In this document: positions 30,060 to 40,514 of the stretch, piece after piece | How the letters are laid out: the number at the start of each line of letters is the position of its first letter | How positions within the stretch are numbered: the first letter of the stretch is position 1 | Assembly (NCBI GenBank): GCA_945878555.1 | Contig: CAMDWI010000008.1 | Location: forward strand, 1-64,000 | Origin: Klebsiella pneumoniae | Lineage (GTDB): Bacteria > Pseudomonadota > Gammaproteobacteria > Eutrophobiales > Eutrophobiaceae | Length of the DNA stretch: 64,000 nucleotides | Direction: 5' to 3' | Made by a program: the position numbers and the translations under genes | The notes under the pieces: generated by a model | What the model saw: the letters and a program-made list of their open reading frames with translations, nothing else | What the model was told of the DNA's origin: nothing | Databases searched by the model: none

Positions 30060-31094
30060 TCACATCCGCCAGCGTTTTTTCATCACCCACCATGACAGAA
30101 ACAACAGGACCAGACCGGCCGCTAACAGATAAACCAGATCCTGTGTGTAGTCAGAAAGCTCTCCACCTTCCAGCAGGACAGACCTGAACGGCTCGTAAAA
30201 ATGAAATGACGGTAACACAGGTGCAACACTGCTCAGGCTACTTGAAAAATCTGACAATGCCGCCGGCAACAGATTCGGCAGGTAAAACAACACACCCAGA
30301 GTGCGCGCGCTGGCCTGACTGCCACAGAGAAAGCCTAGAAAGATCCCGAACGCACTGAAACAAAACGCTCCAGCCACCAGCAACACAGCACATGCCAGGG
30401 TACTGCCAGCACCAGGGTAATATCCGCCCAGCAATTGCAGTAACCCCGCCGCAATACCGATCAGGATTATACCGAGCAGCAATTTTGCCACCAGCCATTC
30501 GATCTCCCGAACGGGTGTCTGTAACAATCCCAGCAACAGGTTCTTTTCCTTTTCCTCCGCAACCTGTACCGGCAAAATAATGAACCCGACCAGCAGCACC
30601 AGCATCAGGACCCAGGTCGGCAATGTCTGTTGCTGGATTCCGCTGTCATGCAAGGCCTGGACCCGGCCAATCCAGTTTTTGGTCTTGCCCTCAAATACGT
30701 TCTGTAATGCTGTAATACTCTCGACGATCGCGAGGGTCTGGTACGAGGCCCTGGTCAGGACTACCAGATCCATTTCACCCGGATTATCCACAGAGTTTGT
30801 CAACATGCCGTCTATTTTTTTATCCTGCAACAGGTTTTCACCTGCCTCAGTATCAACAAGCCAGGTAATTGCAAAGGCCTGGTCGGCCGCCTTGATACTG
30901 TCGAGCATGCCTGCAGAATAGTCTGCATCACCCAGAAGACCGATCCTGATCGTTTGTAAATCCGCTCCTTCCTGATCAACCAGTTGCAGCGATACAAACA
31001 CAAACAGCGGTATGAATATCACCAGCAGCAAGGTCTTGTTGGTAAACGCGATGGCCAGATCATTTCGCGTCAGCGTCACTACATTACGAATCAT
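30060..31094 (-). CDS. ABC-2 type permease
   Basis: PVQVAEEKEKNLLLGLLQTPVREIEWLVAKLL and C-terminal TM block. Confidence 0.85.
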   Translation of the reverse strand: MIRNVVTLTRNDLAIAFTNKTLLLVIFIPLFVFVSLQLVDQEGADLQTIRIGLLGDADYSAGMLDSIKAADQAFAITWLVDTEAGENLLQDKKIDGMLTNSVDNPGEMDLVVLTRASYQTLAIVESITALQNVFEGKTKNWIGRVQALHDSGIQQQTLPTWVLMLVLLVGFIILPVQVAEEKEKNLLLGLLQTPVREIEWLVAKLLLGIILIGIAAGLLQLLGGYYPGAGSTLACAVLLVAGAFCFSAFGIFLGFLCGSQASARTLGVLFYLPNLLPAALSDFSSSLSSVAPVLPSFHFYEPFRSVLLEGGELSDYTQDLVYLLAAGLVLLFLSWWVMKKRWRM

Positions 31095-31783
31095 ACGTAC
31101 AGATTCTCGTATATGCTTGAACTGAAATATTCCGAGGGTGTACCGTCAAATACCAGTCCACCCTGATGCAGGGCGATGATTCGCGTTGCCAGTGTCTTGA
31201 TTTCTTCTGGCCGGTGTGAGGTAAACAGGACTGTCTTGCCAGAGGCGTGTATTTCCCTGATCACGCTGTAGATGTGTCTGGTCATCTCGAAATCCAGCCC
31301 TGAAGTCGGCTCATCCAGCAGTAACATCGGAGGATCTGCCATTAACGAGCGGCCTATACTTACCCGTTGTTTCAGCCCCTTGGAAAGCACATCAATACGG
31401 CTGCGACGAAAGGGCAGCAGTTCAAATTGCTGCAACGTCTGTTCGACCCGTGCCATCGGGACCTGGAAAAGACGGGCAAACAGTTTCAGATTGTAATCAA
31501 CTGAAAAGAAGTCAAACAGATTTGGCTTTTCCGGGACGAAACCGAGCTTGTTGACCAGCGCCGCGCGATTCTGCAGGTCTATCCCCTCGATACTGGCGCA
31601 GCCACTGTCAGGCACTATCCATCCCGCCAGTATTTTCAGCAGGGTCGACTTGCCGGCTCCATTGTGACCGATGATGGCAACCGACTCGCCTTTTTTTACC
31701 CTGAAGCTGGATGCATGCAAACCGCGCCCACCTTCATAGATTTTTTCAAGTTGATTAATTTCAAGTTGTAGCATGGCAGGCAC
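31091..31783 (-). CDS. ABC transporter ATPase
   Basis: GHNGAGKSTLLK, LSKGLKQRVSIGRSLM, MLLLDEPTSGLD. Confidence 0.92.
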   Translation of the reverse strand: MPAMLQLEINQLEKIYEGGRGLHASSFRVKKGESVAIIGHNGAGKSTLLKILAGWIVPDSGCASIEGIDLQNRAALVNKLGFVPEKPNLFDFFSVDYNLKLFARLFQVPMARVEQTLQQFELLPFRRSRIDVLSKGLKQRVSIGRSLMADPPMLLLDEPTSGLDFEMTRHIYSVIREIHASGKTVLFTSHRPEEIKTLATRIIALHQGGLVFDGTPSEYFSSSIYENLYV

Positions 31784-32214
31784 AGGTGAATCCAGGGAGG
31801 TAATACTGCGGATATACCTTGCTCGTCAACGATGGGTCCGTATTTCGGAACAAGATATATCCGCATCCGGTTTTATTATGTTCTCTGTGCCAGATAAATA
31901 ATGGTAAAAACCAGTACCACTGCAAGTAATATACCTATCATGATTAACTCTCCTCCAGATGAAACGAATGAACAGAATGCTACGGTGCGAACAGCAACTC
32001 CAGGCTTTCTACAGCCTTGCCAGTTGACCAGACTCTCTACCACCGTGCTGATGAAAAACAGAAACAAAACTAGACTCAAGGCCGGTTTATGTCTGTGCGC
32101 TGGATAACATAGTGTCTTATGAACAGTCTTTGTGTGCTGTCGTACAGAATAAAATTGTCCGTTTGTTTATTGTGCAGACTGACATCAAACCACTTGCCTG
32201 ACGGAGAAAGAAAG

Positions 32215-32361
32215 ATGCTTGAAACCATTGCCATAATACTACTCATCCTGTGGGCTCTGGGGCTGGTCTCGTCCTATTCCATGGGTGGATTTATCCACGT
32301 ACTACTGGTCATCGCCGTCATTGTTGTACTGATCCGGTTGATACAGGGCAAAAAACTCTGA
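32215..32361 (+). CDS. Small lmo0937-type membrane protein
   Basis: MLETIAIILLILWALGLVSSYSMGGFIHVLLVIAVIVVLIRLIQGKKL; start refined. Confidence 0.8.
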   Translation: MLETIAIILLILWALGLVSSYSMGGFIHVLLVIAVIVVLIRLIQGKKL

Positions 32362-32422
32362 ACCCCATTTAACTGAAACAGAATTGTCTACCCCAGGAAT
32401 TCTGATGACTGGAGAGTATTAA

Positions 32423-32641
32423 ATGAACATACAACAAATAGTCGCAATATTGTTAATCGTCGTCGGTGGCTTCGGACTGGCTTATGGTGGCTTTAGTTAT
32501 ACCAAAGAGACCCATCAGGCCGATTTGGGACCGATACAGCTGTCATTTGATGAGAAAGAACGCGTCAACATTCCATTGTGGGCTGGTATAGGCATGATCA
32601 CTGTAGGTGGATTGTTGCTGCTTAAAACCGGGAAGAGCTGA
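32423..32641 (+). CDS. Small membrane protein (two TM)
   Basis: 72-aa ORF with SD-like GGAG upstream. Confidence 0.7.
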   Translation: MNIQQIVAILLIVVGGFGLAYGGFSYTKETHQADLGPIQLSFDEKERVNIPLWAGIGMITVGGLLLLKTGKS

Positions 32642-32706
32642 GTAAAACCATCAAAGGGACTGAACACGGCTTAAAGTATGATATACCGTGGTCTGTCCCC
32701 TGTTAA

Positions 32707-33063
32707 TCAATCACCACGATATATACAGCCGGCGGTGCAGGTTTCCTTCACTTGCACCGAAGTCAGTCCTGGCAGCACATTGACCAGCCTGCCCCATATC
32801 CAGCGGGCCAGGTTTTCACTGGTCGGATTTTCAAGACCGCTGATGTCATTCAGATAACGATGGTCCAGCATCTCAAATAACGGCCTGAACGCCTTGCCGA
32901 TATCGGCAAAATCGATGACCCAGCCGAATTTCGGATCCAGCTCACCATCAACAGTCACCAGGATCCGGAAAGAGTGGCCGTGCAACCGTCGGCACTTGTG
33001 CTCCTCCGGCAGGTTTGGCAACAGGTGTGCCGCCTCGATCTGGAATTCCTTGAATACCTGCAT
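32707..33063 (-). CDS. queD: 6-carboxy-5,6,7,8-tetrahydropterin synthase
   Basis: [41 protein letters not shown]. Confidence 0.92.
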   Translation of the reverse strand: MQVFKEFQIEAAHLLPNLPEEHKCRRLHGHSFRILVTVDGELDPKFGWVIDFADIGKAFRPLFEMLDHRYLNDISGLENPTSENLARWIWGRLVNVLPGLTSVQVKETCTAGCIYRGD

Positions 33064-33083
33064 GATTACAACCTCAACCCGGA

Positions 33084-33947
33084 TCAGGCCTGTTGCAGGC
33101 GCTGCTTGAAATCGTTAAACAGCTTCACAGCAGACTTCCAGTGTACACCGGGGACACCGCTACCCACCTTGTTTCCGTCGAGCTGCACCACTGGTGCAAC
33201 TCCCGCCAGTGAACCGGTGATCCATATCTCATCGGCACGACGTAACTGTTGTTCTGTGATGGCCGCTTCCTGACAGGGTATACCTGCCTGATGCAACAAC
33301 TCGACCAGCAGGTCACGGGTTACACCCGGCAGGATCGTCCTGTCCTTTGGTGGTGTAGTCACTGTACCGTTACTGTAGATAAACACGTTGCTCGCGGCAC
33401 CTTCGGTGACCATGCTATCACGCAGCAAAATCGCCTCGGACGAGCCATCCGTCTTCAGTGCGATCTGTTTAAGCATGATATTCGATAATAATGTGACTGC
33501 CTTGATATTGCAGTACTTCCAGCGGATGTCCTCATGCGTAATCGCAGAGATGCCCTTTTCGTAATTTTTTGGTGTAACCGGGCGACACATCACGAACACG
33601 GTAGGAACGAGCGACGCATCATAAAGGTGGTCCCGGCCCGGGCCGACGCCGCGGGTGACTTCCAGATAGATGGACCTGTCTGTTGCGGCGGGATTCTGCC
33701 GTACCAGCTCATTAAATATCGATTCCCATTCGCTGTTTGTATGCGGATTTTTTATATCAATTGCCGCCAGACTATTCTCCAGTCTGACCAGATGCTCCGC
33801 CAGCCGGAACACGGTATTGCCATAGACCGGAATAACTTCATAGACGCCATCGCCAAACAGGAAGCCCCTGTCGAGCACGGAGATGTTTGCCTGCTGAACC
33901 GGCATGTAACTGCCGTTCAGGAATACGCTGAAGTCCTGGGTGCTCAC
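33084..33947 (-). CDS. dat: D-amino acid aminotransferase (class IV PLP)
   Basis: [35 protein letters not shown]. Confidence 0.9.
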   Translation of the reverse strand: MSTQDFSVFLNGSYMPVQQANISVLDRGFLFGDGVYEVIPVYGNTVFRLAEHLVRLENSLAAIDIKNPHTNSEWESIFNELVRQNPAATDRSIYLEVTRGVGPGRDHLYDASLVPTVFVMCRPVTPKNYEKGISAITHEDIRWKYCNIKAVTLLSNIMLKQIALKTDGSSEAILLRDSMVTEGAASNVFIYSNGTVTTPPKDRTILPGVTRDLLVELLHQAGIPCQEAAITEQQLRRADEIWITGSLAGVAPVVQLDGNKVGSGVPGVHWKSAVKLFNDFKQRLQQA

Positions 33948-35086
33948 TGGAAAAACAACCTGACTTCGTCCTTGACCCTGTCGATAATACTGCCCTCGTT
34001 GATCGCATCGAGCGCAACCAGTGGACGACTGGCCAGCTCTTCAGTATCGAGCATAAACTTTACCTTGCCCAGCACCGCTCCGCTGCTGACCGGTGCAATA
34101 ATGATCGGCTCAAATTCAGTCACCGGTTTTAACTGTTTGTACTGGCCCCGCGGCACGGTCACCCAGACTTCTTCATTGACGCCCAGATTCAGCGTATCCG
34201 TCTCCCCTTTCCAGACCGGGCTGGTCGTAATCATCTCACCCGGACTGTATAACTTGTGCGTCTCAAAAAACCGGAACGCAAAATTCAGCAATGCACCTGA
34301 CCCGCGAGCCCGGGATTCCATACTGCCCGACCCCATCACCACGGTAATCAGGCGCATGTCCTCGCGCACGGCGGAAGACACCAGACAAAAACCTGCAGAT
34401 TCGGTATGGCCTGTCTTGATGCCATCGACACTGTTATCGCGCCACAACAGCAGATTGCGATTAGGCTGGGTAATACCGTTGAATTCAAATTCCTTCTGGG
34501 AGTGCCAGACATAGATTTCCGGATGATCCCGTATCATTGCACTCGCCAGCACCGACAGGTCACGCGCCGTCGTGTAATGATTCGGGTCCGGCAGACCGGT
34601 GCTGTTGGTAAAATGCGTGTTGGCCATGCCGAGCTTCGCGGCATACTGGTTCATGACCTCGGCGAATACCTCTTCGGTACCGGCGATATGTTCGGCCAGC
34701 GCCACACTGGCATCATTGCCGGACTGGATAATGACACCCTTGAGCAGATCCTCAACTGTGACCTGCTTGTTCACTTCGACAAACATGCGCGACCCTTCCA
34801 TGCGCCAGGCCTTCTCGCTGATCAAAACGAGGTCACTCATCTTGATGTTGCCTTCGTCTATCTCGTTGGTAACCACATAGGTGGTCATCATCTTGGTCAG
34901 ACTGGCGGGCTCTACGCGTTTATCTATCTCTTTCTCGGCGAGGATACGTCCGGAGTTATAGTCCATCACCAGATATGCTGTCGCATCGATGTCCGGTGCA
35001 GCGGGGACGATGGCCGCGCCTGCCTGCTGCCAGCAGGTAACGACAAGAAGGAATGAAACCAGGAATTTTAGCTTGTTCAAATACAT
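33944..35086 (-). CDS. dacA: D-alanyl-D-alanine carboxypeptidase
   Basis: SLTKMMT, SGNDAS, KTGHTESAG motifs. Confidence 0.93.
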   Translation of the reverse strand: MYLNKLKFLVSFLLVVTCWQQAGAAIVPAAPDIDATAYLVMDYNSGRILAEKEIDKRVEPASLTKMMTTYVVTNEIDEGNIKMSDLVLISEKAWRMEGSRMFVEVNKQVTVEDLLKGVIIQSGNDASVALAEHIAGTEEVFAEVMNQYAAKLGMANTHFTNSTGLPDPNHYTTARDLSVLASAMIRDHPEIYVWHSQKEFEFNGITQPNRNLLLWRDNSVDGIKTGHTESAGFCLVSSAVREDMRLITVVMGSGSMESRARGSGALLNFAFRFFETHKLYSPGEMITTSPVWKGETDTLNLGVNEEVWVTVPRGQYKQLKPVTEFEPIIIAPVSSGAVLGKVKFMLDTEELASRPLVALDAINEGSIIDRVKDEVRLFFQ

Positions 35087-35123
35087 ATCATTTGTCCGGT
35101 CTTGTACGCCAGAACGGCATAGT

Positions 35124-36041
35124 CTAGTCAGTAGTTATCTGGTGTTCACTGATACCCAGTGAACCCAGCTCGGAAACGATCCGGTCTGCAACAGAAACAT
35201 CGTCTATCGGACCGATCCTGACACGGTAAATACGACTGCCGTTGACCTCGGCCTCGCTGATATTTGTCAGGTTGTTCGCCAGGACGCCAAGTTTATCATA
35301 CATTTTCTGTGCATTGGCCAATTGTGAAAATGCACCGACCTGGATATAAAAACCCGCACTACTGACGCGGCTGATCGGTATGGACACCGTCACCACCGGC
35401 GCTTGTACCGCCGATGCAGGTGTGGATTTAGCAGGGGTATTTGAGGCGACATAACCGGTATCAATGGCCCGCACCTCGACCACGCCGGTTCCCTTGCCGA
35501 GAATACCGAGCTTCGAGGCGGCGGTATAGGACAGATCAATCACCCGGTTGTCATGGAATGGTCCACGGTCATTCACTTTCACAACGATACGCTTTCCGGT
35601 CTGCAGGTTGGTCACTTCAGCATAGGTCGGCAAGGGCAAGGATTTGTGGGCGGCGGTCATGCCATACATATCATACGTCTCGCCGCTGGAGGTGCGGCGC
35701 CCGTGAAACTTTTCACCGTACCAGGAGGCTATGCCCCTCTCGCTGAAACCCTTGCTGCTGTTCATCACGTGATAGGTCTTGCCATTGACCACATACGAAG
35801 GAGGATTGCCATATTTGCTTCTGGGCTCGTCCCGGGGGACAGCATCCGGAATGGCGGACACATCCACACTACCGGGGCGTGGGCCACGATCCTGATCCGG
35901 ATTCGGGTTCGGCAGGCTGACGCGGGGCAGTACACCACCGCCACCGCAGGCATGAATGAATAACGATACCCCAACCATCAACAGTGTCCGCCAAAGGCGC
36001 ATGCACGGTTGCGCCGTGCTTTTACAACCCGGGTTTACCAT
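35124..36041 (-). CDS. rlpA: RlpA lytic transglycosylase with SPOR domain
   Basis: GIASWYGEKFHGRRTSSGETYDM, C-terminal SPOR. Confidence 0.93.
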   Translation of the reverse strand: MVNPGCKSTAQPCMRLWRTLLMVGVSLFIHACGGGGVLPRVSLPNPNPDQDRGPRPGSVDVSAIPDAVPRDEPRSKYGNPPSYVVNGKTYHVMNSSKGFSERGIASWYGEKFHGRRTSSGETYDMYGMTAAHKSLPLPTYAEVTNLQTGKRIVVKVNDRGPFHDNRVIDLSYTAASKLGILGKGTGVVEVRAIDTGYVASNTPAKSTPASAVQAPVVTVSIPISRVSSAGFYIQVGAFSQLANAQKMYDKLGVLANNLTNISEAEVNGSRIYRVRIGPIDDVSVADRIVSELGSLGISEHQITTD

Positions 36042-36042
36042 C

Positions 36043-37047
36043 CTATTCCTGCACCTGCGCTACCGGTTTACCCTGTCCGGCGGCTATTTCATCGGCAAGC
36101 TGGAACACGGCCATTGCATACAACGGACTGTGATTGTAACGGGTGATGACATAAAAATTGGTGAACCCGAGCCATAACTCGACACCGTTCTCCAGTTCAT
36201 AACTCAACAACTTGGCCGGCATCTCCGGCTTGCGATCCGCCGGGGTGGACACGCCATATTCAACCATCTGCGCCAGCGTCAGCTCCGGTTTCAGGTCCTT
36301 GTTTATCAGCATCAGGTAACGGTCGCCAGACACGTCCGCACGGACGGCGATCTCTTCACCACTGATCCAGCCATGTTCGCTGAAATAATTCGCGACACTG
36401 CCGATCGCATCGGCAGGATTGTTCCAGATATCAATATGTTTATCACCGTCAAAATCGACTGCAAAGTTGCGGTAGCTGCTGGAGATAAACTGCGGGATAC
36501 CCATCGCACCGGCGTAGGAACCCTTGAGCGAATGCGGGTCAAGCTGCTGCTCACGGGTCAGCAACAGAAACTGTTCCAGCTCACTGCGGAAAAATTCGCC
36601 ACGTTTCGGATATTTGAATCCCAGCGTCACCAGCGAATCAATGACCTTGTATGACCCGGTATTCTTGCCATAACGCGTCTCGACACCGATGATGGCGGCG
36701 ATGATCTCACGCGGAACACCGAACTGTTGTTCGGCCCGATCCAGAATCTCGCGGTGCTCGACCAGAAACTCGCGTCCCAGACGTATCCGCTCGTCCTGGA
36801 TAAATATCGGCCGGTATTTATACCAGGGCTTGGCCTCGGCCGGACGGGCTATTGCTTCGAGTATCGTAGCGGATACCTGCGCCTGGCTGAACATGGACAA
36901 CAACTGTGACTCTTCAAATCCGTGGCGACTGACCATCTCACCGACAAACTTTCTCACATCTGCCTCTTGTTCAATCTGGGCATGTAAAGATGATTGTGCC
37001 AGTACCAGGCCGACGAAACACAACATTGCGATGGCAGTTTTTTTCAT
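36043..37047 (-). CDS. mltB: Lytic murein transglycosylase B
   Basis: IIGVETRYGKNTGSYKV, GSYAGAMGIPQFISSSYR. Confidence 0.93.
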   Translation of the reverse strand: MKKTAIAMLCFVGLVLAQSSLHAQIEQEADVRKFVGEMVSRHGFEESQLLSMFSQAQVSATILEAIARPAEAKPWYKYRPIFIQDERIRLGREFLVEHREILDRAEQQFGVPREIIAAIIGVETRYGKNTGSYKVIDSLVTLGFKYPKRGEFFRSELEQFLLLTREQQLDPHSLKGSYAGAMGIPQFISSSYRNFAVDFDGDKHIDIWNNPADAIGSVANYFSEHGWISGEEIAVRADVSGDRYLMLINKDLKPELTLAQMVEYGVSTPADRKPEMPAKLLSYELENGVELWLGFTNFYVITRYNHSPLYAMAVFQLADEIAAGQGKPVAQVQE

Positions 37048-37052
37048 ATTTA

Positions 37053-38144
37053 TTAATCCGATAAGAATCGACGATGGGTATTTACACTCATTACAATGCC
37101 AAAACCAATCATCAGGGTCACCATCGACGTCCCCCCGTAACTGATCAGCGGCAAGGGGATACCAACCACAGGTAACTGTCCCGAAACCATGCCGATATTG
37201 ACAAGAATATAGACAAAAAATGTCAGAATGATGCTGGTTCCAAGGATCTTGCCGAAGGTCTGTTGCGCGTTCATTGACAGAAACAGACCACGGTAGATGA
37301 TGAACAGGTAGATACCCAGTAACACCAGCACGCCGGTAAAACCGAATTCTTCACACAATACAGCAAAGATAAAATCAGTCGATCGCTCCGGCAGGAATTG
37401 CAGATGTGACTGGGTCCCGTTCAGCCAGCCCTTGCCGTACATGCCACCCGAGCCTATCGCAATCATCGACTGGATAATATGGTAGCCCGCGCCGAGCGGG
37501 TCCTGCTCGGGATCGATAAAGGTCAACACACGCTGACGCTGGTATTCATACATAAACAGCCATGACACCGGGGCCAGCAGCGCCGCCAGCAGTCCGACAC
37601 TGGCAAAATAACGCCAGCTCATGCCGGCGACAAACAGCGTCGAGAAACCGGCGATACTGACAAGTATGGCCGTACCCAGATCGGGTTGCTTGACGATCAA
37701 CAGGGCCGGCACCAGGATCAGCATGATGGTCATGAATATCTGACCGAAAGAAGGTGGCAAGGCGCGTTCGGCCAGATACCAGGACAATAACATCGGCACG
37801 GCCAGCTTCATCAACTCGGATGGCTGGAACCGGATCACGCCAAGGTCCAGCCAACGTTGGGCGCCCTTGCCGATATATCCCATGATCAATACCAGCACCA
37901 GCAGCACCAGGCCGGCCATAAATATCCAGATAGACATTCTTGCCATCTGCGTCGGCGTGATCTGGGAGATTGCAATCATCAGTCCAAATGCCAGCCCCAT
38001 ACGCATGGCCTGCTGATAGACCGTGCTGATTTCCTGACCGCTGGCACTGTAAAGAATTACCAGCCCGAACGCACACAGTACCAGCAGTCCACACAACAAG
38101 GGGACATCCACATGTATACGTTCAAAGAAGGTCTGCTGTTTCAT
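37053..38144 (-). CDS. rodA: Rod shape protein RodA
   Basis: SEDS family; LPLISYGGTSMV, QPDLGTA. Confidence 0.95.
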   Translation of the reverse strand: MKQQTFFERIHVDVPLLCGLLVLCAFGLVILYSASGQEISTVYQQAMRMGLAFGLMIAISQITPTQMARMSIWIFMAGLVLLVLVLIMGYIGKGAQRWLDLGVIRFQPSELMKLAVPMLLSWYLAERALPPSFGQIFMTIMLILVPALLIVKQPDLGTAILVSIAGFSTLFVAGMSWRYFASVGLLAALLAPVSWLFMYEYQRQRVLTFIDPEQDPLGAGYHIIQSMIAIGSGGMYGKGWLNGTQSHLQFLPERSTDFIFAVLCEEFGFTGVLVLLGIYLFIIYRGLFLSMNAQQTFGKILGTSIILTFFVYILVNIGMVSGQLPVVGIPLPLISYGGTSMVTLMIGFGIVMSVNTHRRFLSD

Positions 38145-40011
38145 ACGACACTGGTCCCTGCACCGGCTCCAGCCGGTTCAGATAATCATCAAATAACTTT
38201 CGTGCTATCGGCGCTGCATTCGCCGATCCACCCCCGCCGTTCTCCAGAATGATCGATACGGCTATCCTTGGACTTTCCAGTGGAGCAAACGCCACAAACA
38301 GCGCATGGTCGTGCAGCTCCTTTGCCAGCTTGTCTGCCTCGTACTTCTCGTCTCTGGCCAGACTGAATACCTGTGCGGTACCGGATTTGCCGGCAAACAG
38401 ATATGAGGCGCCCTCGCTGATACGCCGGGCCGTACCGTTCGGCGCATGCACAACATCATTCATTGCCGAGATAACCCGGTCCCACTGCTCTTCCGTATTA
38501 CTGACCGTATGCAACTGCTCAGGTTCCCCCTGCCGGACTATCTTGTCTGTCACCGGGTCTCGTGCCTCGGCAAATAATCTCGGCTTCATAACCTTGCCAC
38601 GATTGGCGATACCTGCTGTGCCGACAGCCAGCTGTAACGGCGTGGTCAGGATCGTGCCCTGACCTATGCCGATGTTGACTGTCTCGCCGGGATACCAGGC
38701 CTCGTTATAGGTCTTGCGCTTCCATTCACGTGAGGGCAACAGGGCGGCAGATTCTCCGGTAATGTCGATGCCGGTCTTTTGTCCGAGGCCAAACTGGTAG
38801 AGCGATTCGTAGATGCGATCGATGCCAAGATCATGGGCAAGTGCATAGAAATAGATATCACAGGATTCCGCAATCGCCTTGGTCAGATTGGTATGTCCAT
38901 GACCGTCGCGTTTCCAGTCGCCCTTGCGCACGCTGGTGCCCTTGAGAATATACCAGCCAGGACACCAGGTGGAGTCGGTAGCGGTACGCACACCGTAATG
39001 CAGCGCCGCCAGTCCAAGCATCGGTTTGATGGTGGAGCCCGGCGGATATTTGCCCTGCAGGACGCGGTTCAGCAAGGGGGTCTCGGCAGAGGACAGATAT
39101 TGCTTGTACGTCTTTGAATCTATCCCGTTCACAAACAGGTTCGGATCATAGCCGGGTGAGCTGACCATCGCCAGCACACCGCCGGTCACCGGGTCCATCG
39201 CCACGATGGCACCGCGTTTACCGGCTAGCGTCTGTACGGCGAGATTCTGCAAGGACGAATCGAGTGTCAGATACAGATTACGGCCAGGTACTGGCGGGGT
39301 ACGGTCGAGTACCCGGACCACCCTACCCTGCGCATTCACCTCGACCTGCTGGTAACCAACCCGGCCATGCAGGATGTCTTCATAGGCCTTCTCGATACCG
39401 AGTTTGCCGATATGACTGGTGGCGCTGTAATTCGATGCATCTATCTGCTGCAATTCTTCCTCGTTGATCATGCCGACATAACCAATCACATGCGAGGTGT
39501 TTGCGCCCAGCGGGTAATAGCGGTTCAACCGCGCCACCACATCAACACCGGGGAAACGGTGCAGGTCGACCGAGATCCGGGCCACTTCTTCATCGCTCAG
39601 ATTGAACACCAGCGGTACACTCTCGAAGCGGCGCTTCTGTTTCAGCCGGGTACGAAACTGGCTGATGTCACTCTCCTCCAGCGCCATGATCACGGTCAGC
39701 TGTTCGAGCAGTTTATCCAGGTCCTCCACCTTTTCCGGCACAATCTCCAGGCTGAAAGACGGACGGTTGTCTGCCAGCAGCACTCCGTCGTGGCTGAAGA
39801 TCAGGCCGCGGGTCGGGGCAATCGGCACAACCTTGACCCGGTTGGATTGCGAGAGGGTGCTGTAGTGGTCATGCAGTACAATCTGCAGGTAAAACACGCG
39901 GCTCAGGATTGCGAGAAAACATAACAGCATCAGCGTGCCAGAAACGGCAATACGTCGGCTGACCATTGTGGACTCATGATCAGCGTTCTTGATTCGGGAC
40001 CATCTGGACAT
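38122..40011 (-). CDS. mrdA: Penicillin-binding protein 2
   Basis: PPGSTIKPM (SxxK), AGKSGTAQ (KSGT). Confidence 0.95.
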   Translation of the reverse strand: MSRWSRIKNADHESTMVSRRIAVSGTLMLLCFLAILSRVFYLQIVLHDHYSTLSQSNRVKVVPIAPTRGLIFSHDGVLLADNRPSFSLEIVPEKVEDLDKLLEQLTVIMALEESDISQFRTRLKQKRRFESVPLVFNLSDEEVARISVDLHRFPGVDVVARLNRYYPLGANTSHVIGYVGMINEEELQQIDASNYSATSHIGKLGIEKAYEDILHGRVGYQQVEVNAQGRVVRVLDRTPPVPGRNLYLTLDSSLQNLAVQTLAGKRGAIVAMDPVTGGVLAMVSSPGYDPNLFVNGIDSKTYKQYLSSAETPLLNRVLQGKYPPGSTIKPMLGLAALHYGVRTATDSTWCPGWYILKGTSVRKGDWKRDGHGHTNLTKAIAESCDIYFYALAHDLGIDRIYESLYQFGLGQKTGIDITGESAALLPSREWKRKTYNEAWYPGETVNIGIGQGTILTTPLQLAVGTAGIANRGKVMKPRLFAEARDPVTDKIVRQGEPEQLHTVSNTEEQWDRVISAMNDVVHAPNGTARRISEGASYLFAGKSGTAQVFSLARDEKYEADKLAKELHDHALFVAFAPLESPRIAVSIILENGGGGSANAAPIARKLFDDYLNRLEPVQGPVSYETADLL

Positions 40012-40028
40012 AGGCTGGTGTTACCCGA

Positions 40029-40514
40029 TCAATAGACGTGGAATTTCCGCCGTACATCGCGGAGGATGATAAAAAGCCAGGGCCAGATAATCATGCTGGT
40101 AAAGGCCGGCGCCCAGTAGGTCCAGTGCTGGGGCGGAAACCCCATCATCGCGCGGATCCACAGCGTAAACAGCTGTGCCAGCAATAATAGTACACACACC
40201 AGCAAGGCCTGTTGCACCAGCGGAAACACCCGGATGCGCTGGTGCAGCTTGATGATAATCCAGGCGATGATCGTCAGCGCAATCGCGTTCTGACCAAACA
40301 CGGTACCCTGCTGCACATCAAGCAGCAGACCCAGCGTCCAGCCGATACCAATACCCACACGTTCCGGTATGGCCATGCACCAGTAGATCAACACGATGGT
40401 GACCCAGGCGGGCCGCCAGTTCAGCGCCCACTCCGGTAATGGCATCGCCGTCAGCATGTGCGCAATGATAAAACTGAAGATAATCACGGCACCGCCGTTA
40501 TGTCTTTTGCTCAT
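40029..40514 (-). CDS. mreD: Rod shape protein MreD
   Basis: Position and MreD-like TM protein. Confidence 0.88.
   Translation of the reverse strand: MSKRHNGGAVIIFSFIIAHMLTAMPLPEWALNWRPAWVTIVLIYWCMAIPERVGIGIGWTLGLLLDVQQGTVFGQNAIALTIIAWIIIKLHQRIRVFPLVQQALLVCVLLLLAQLFTLWIRAMMGFPPQHWTYWAPAFTSMIIWPWLFIILRDVRRKFHVY

Noticed and set aside
31876-31941. Possible 21-aa peptide MIGILLAVVLVFTIIYLAQRT
   Set aside because: Hydrophobic with a plausible SD, but too short to support without expression or conservation data.
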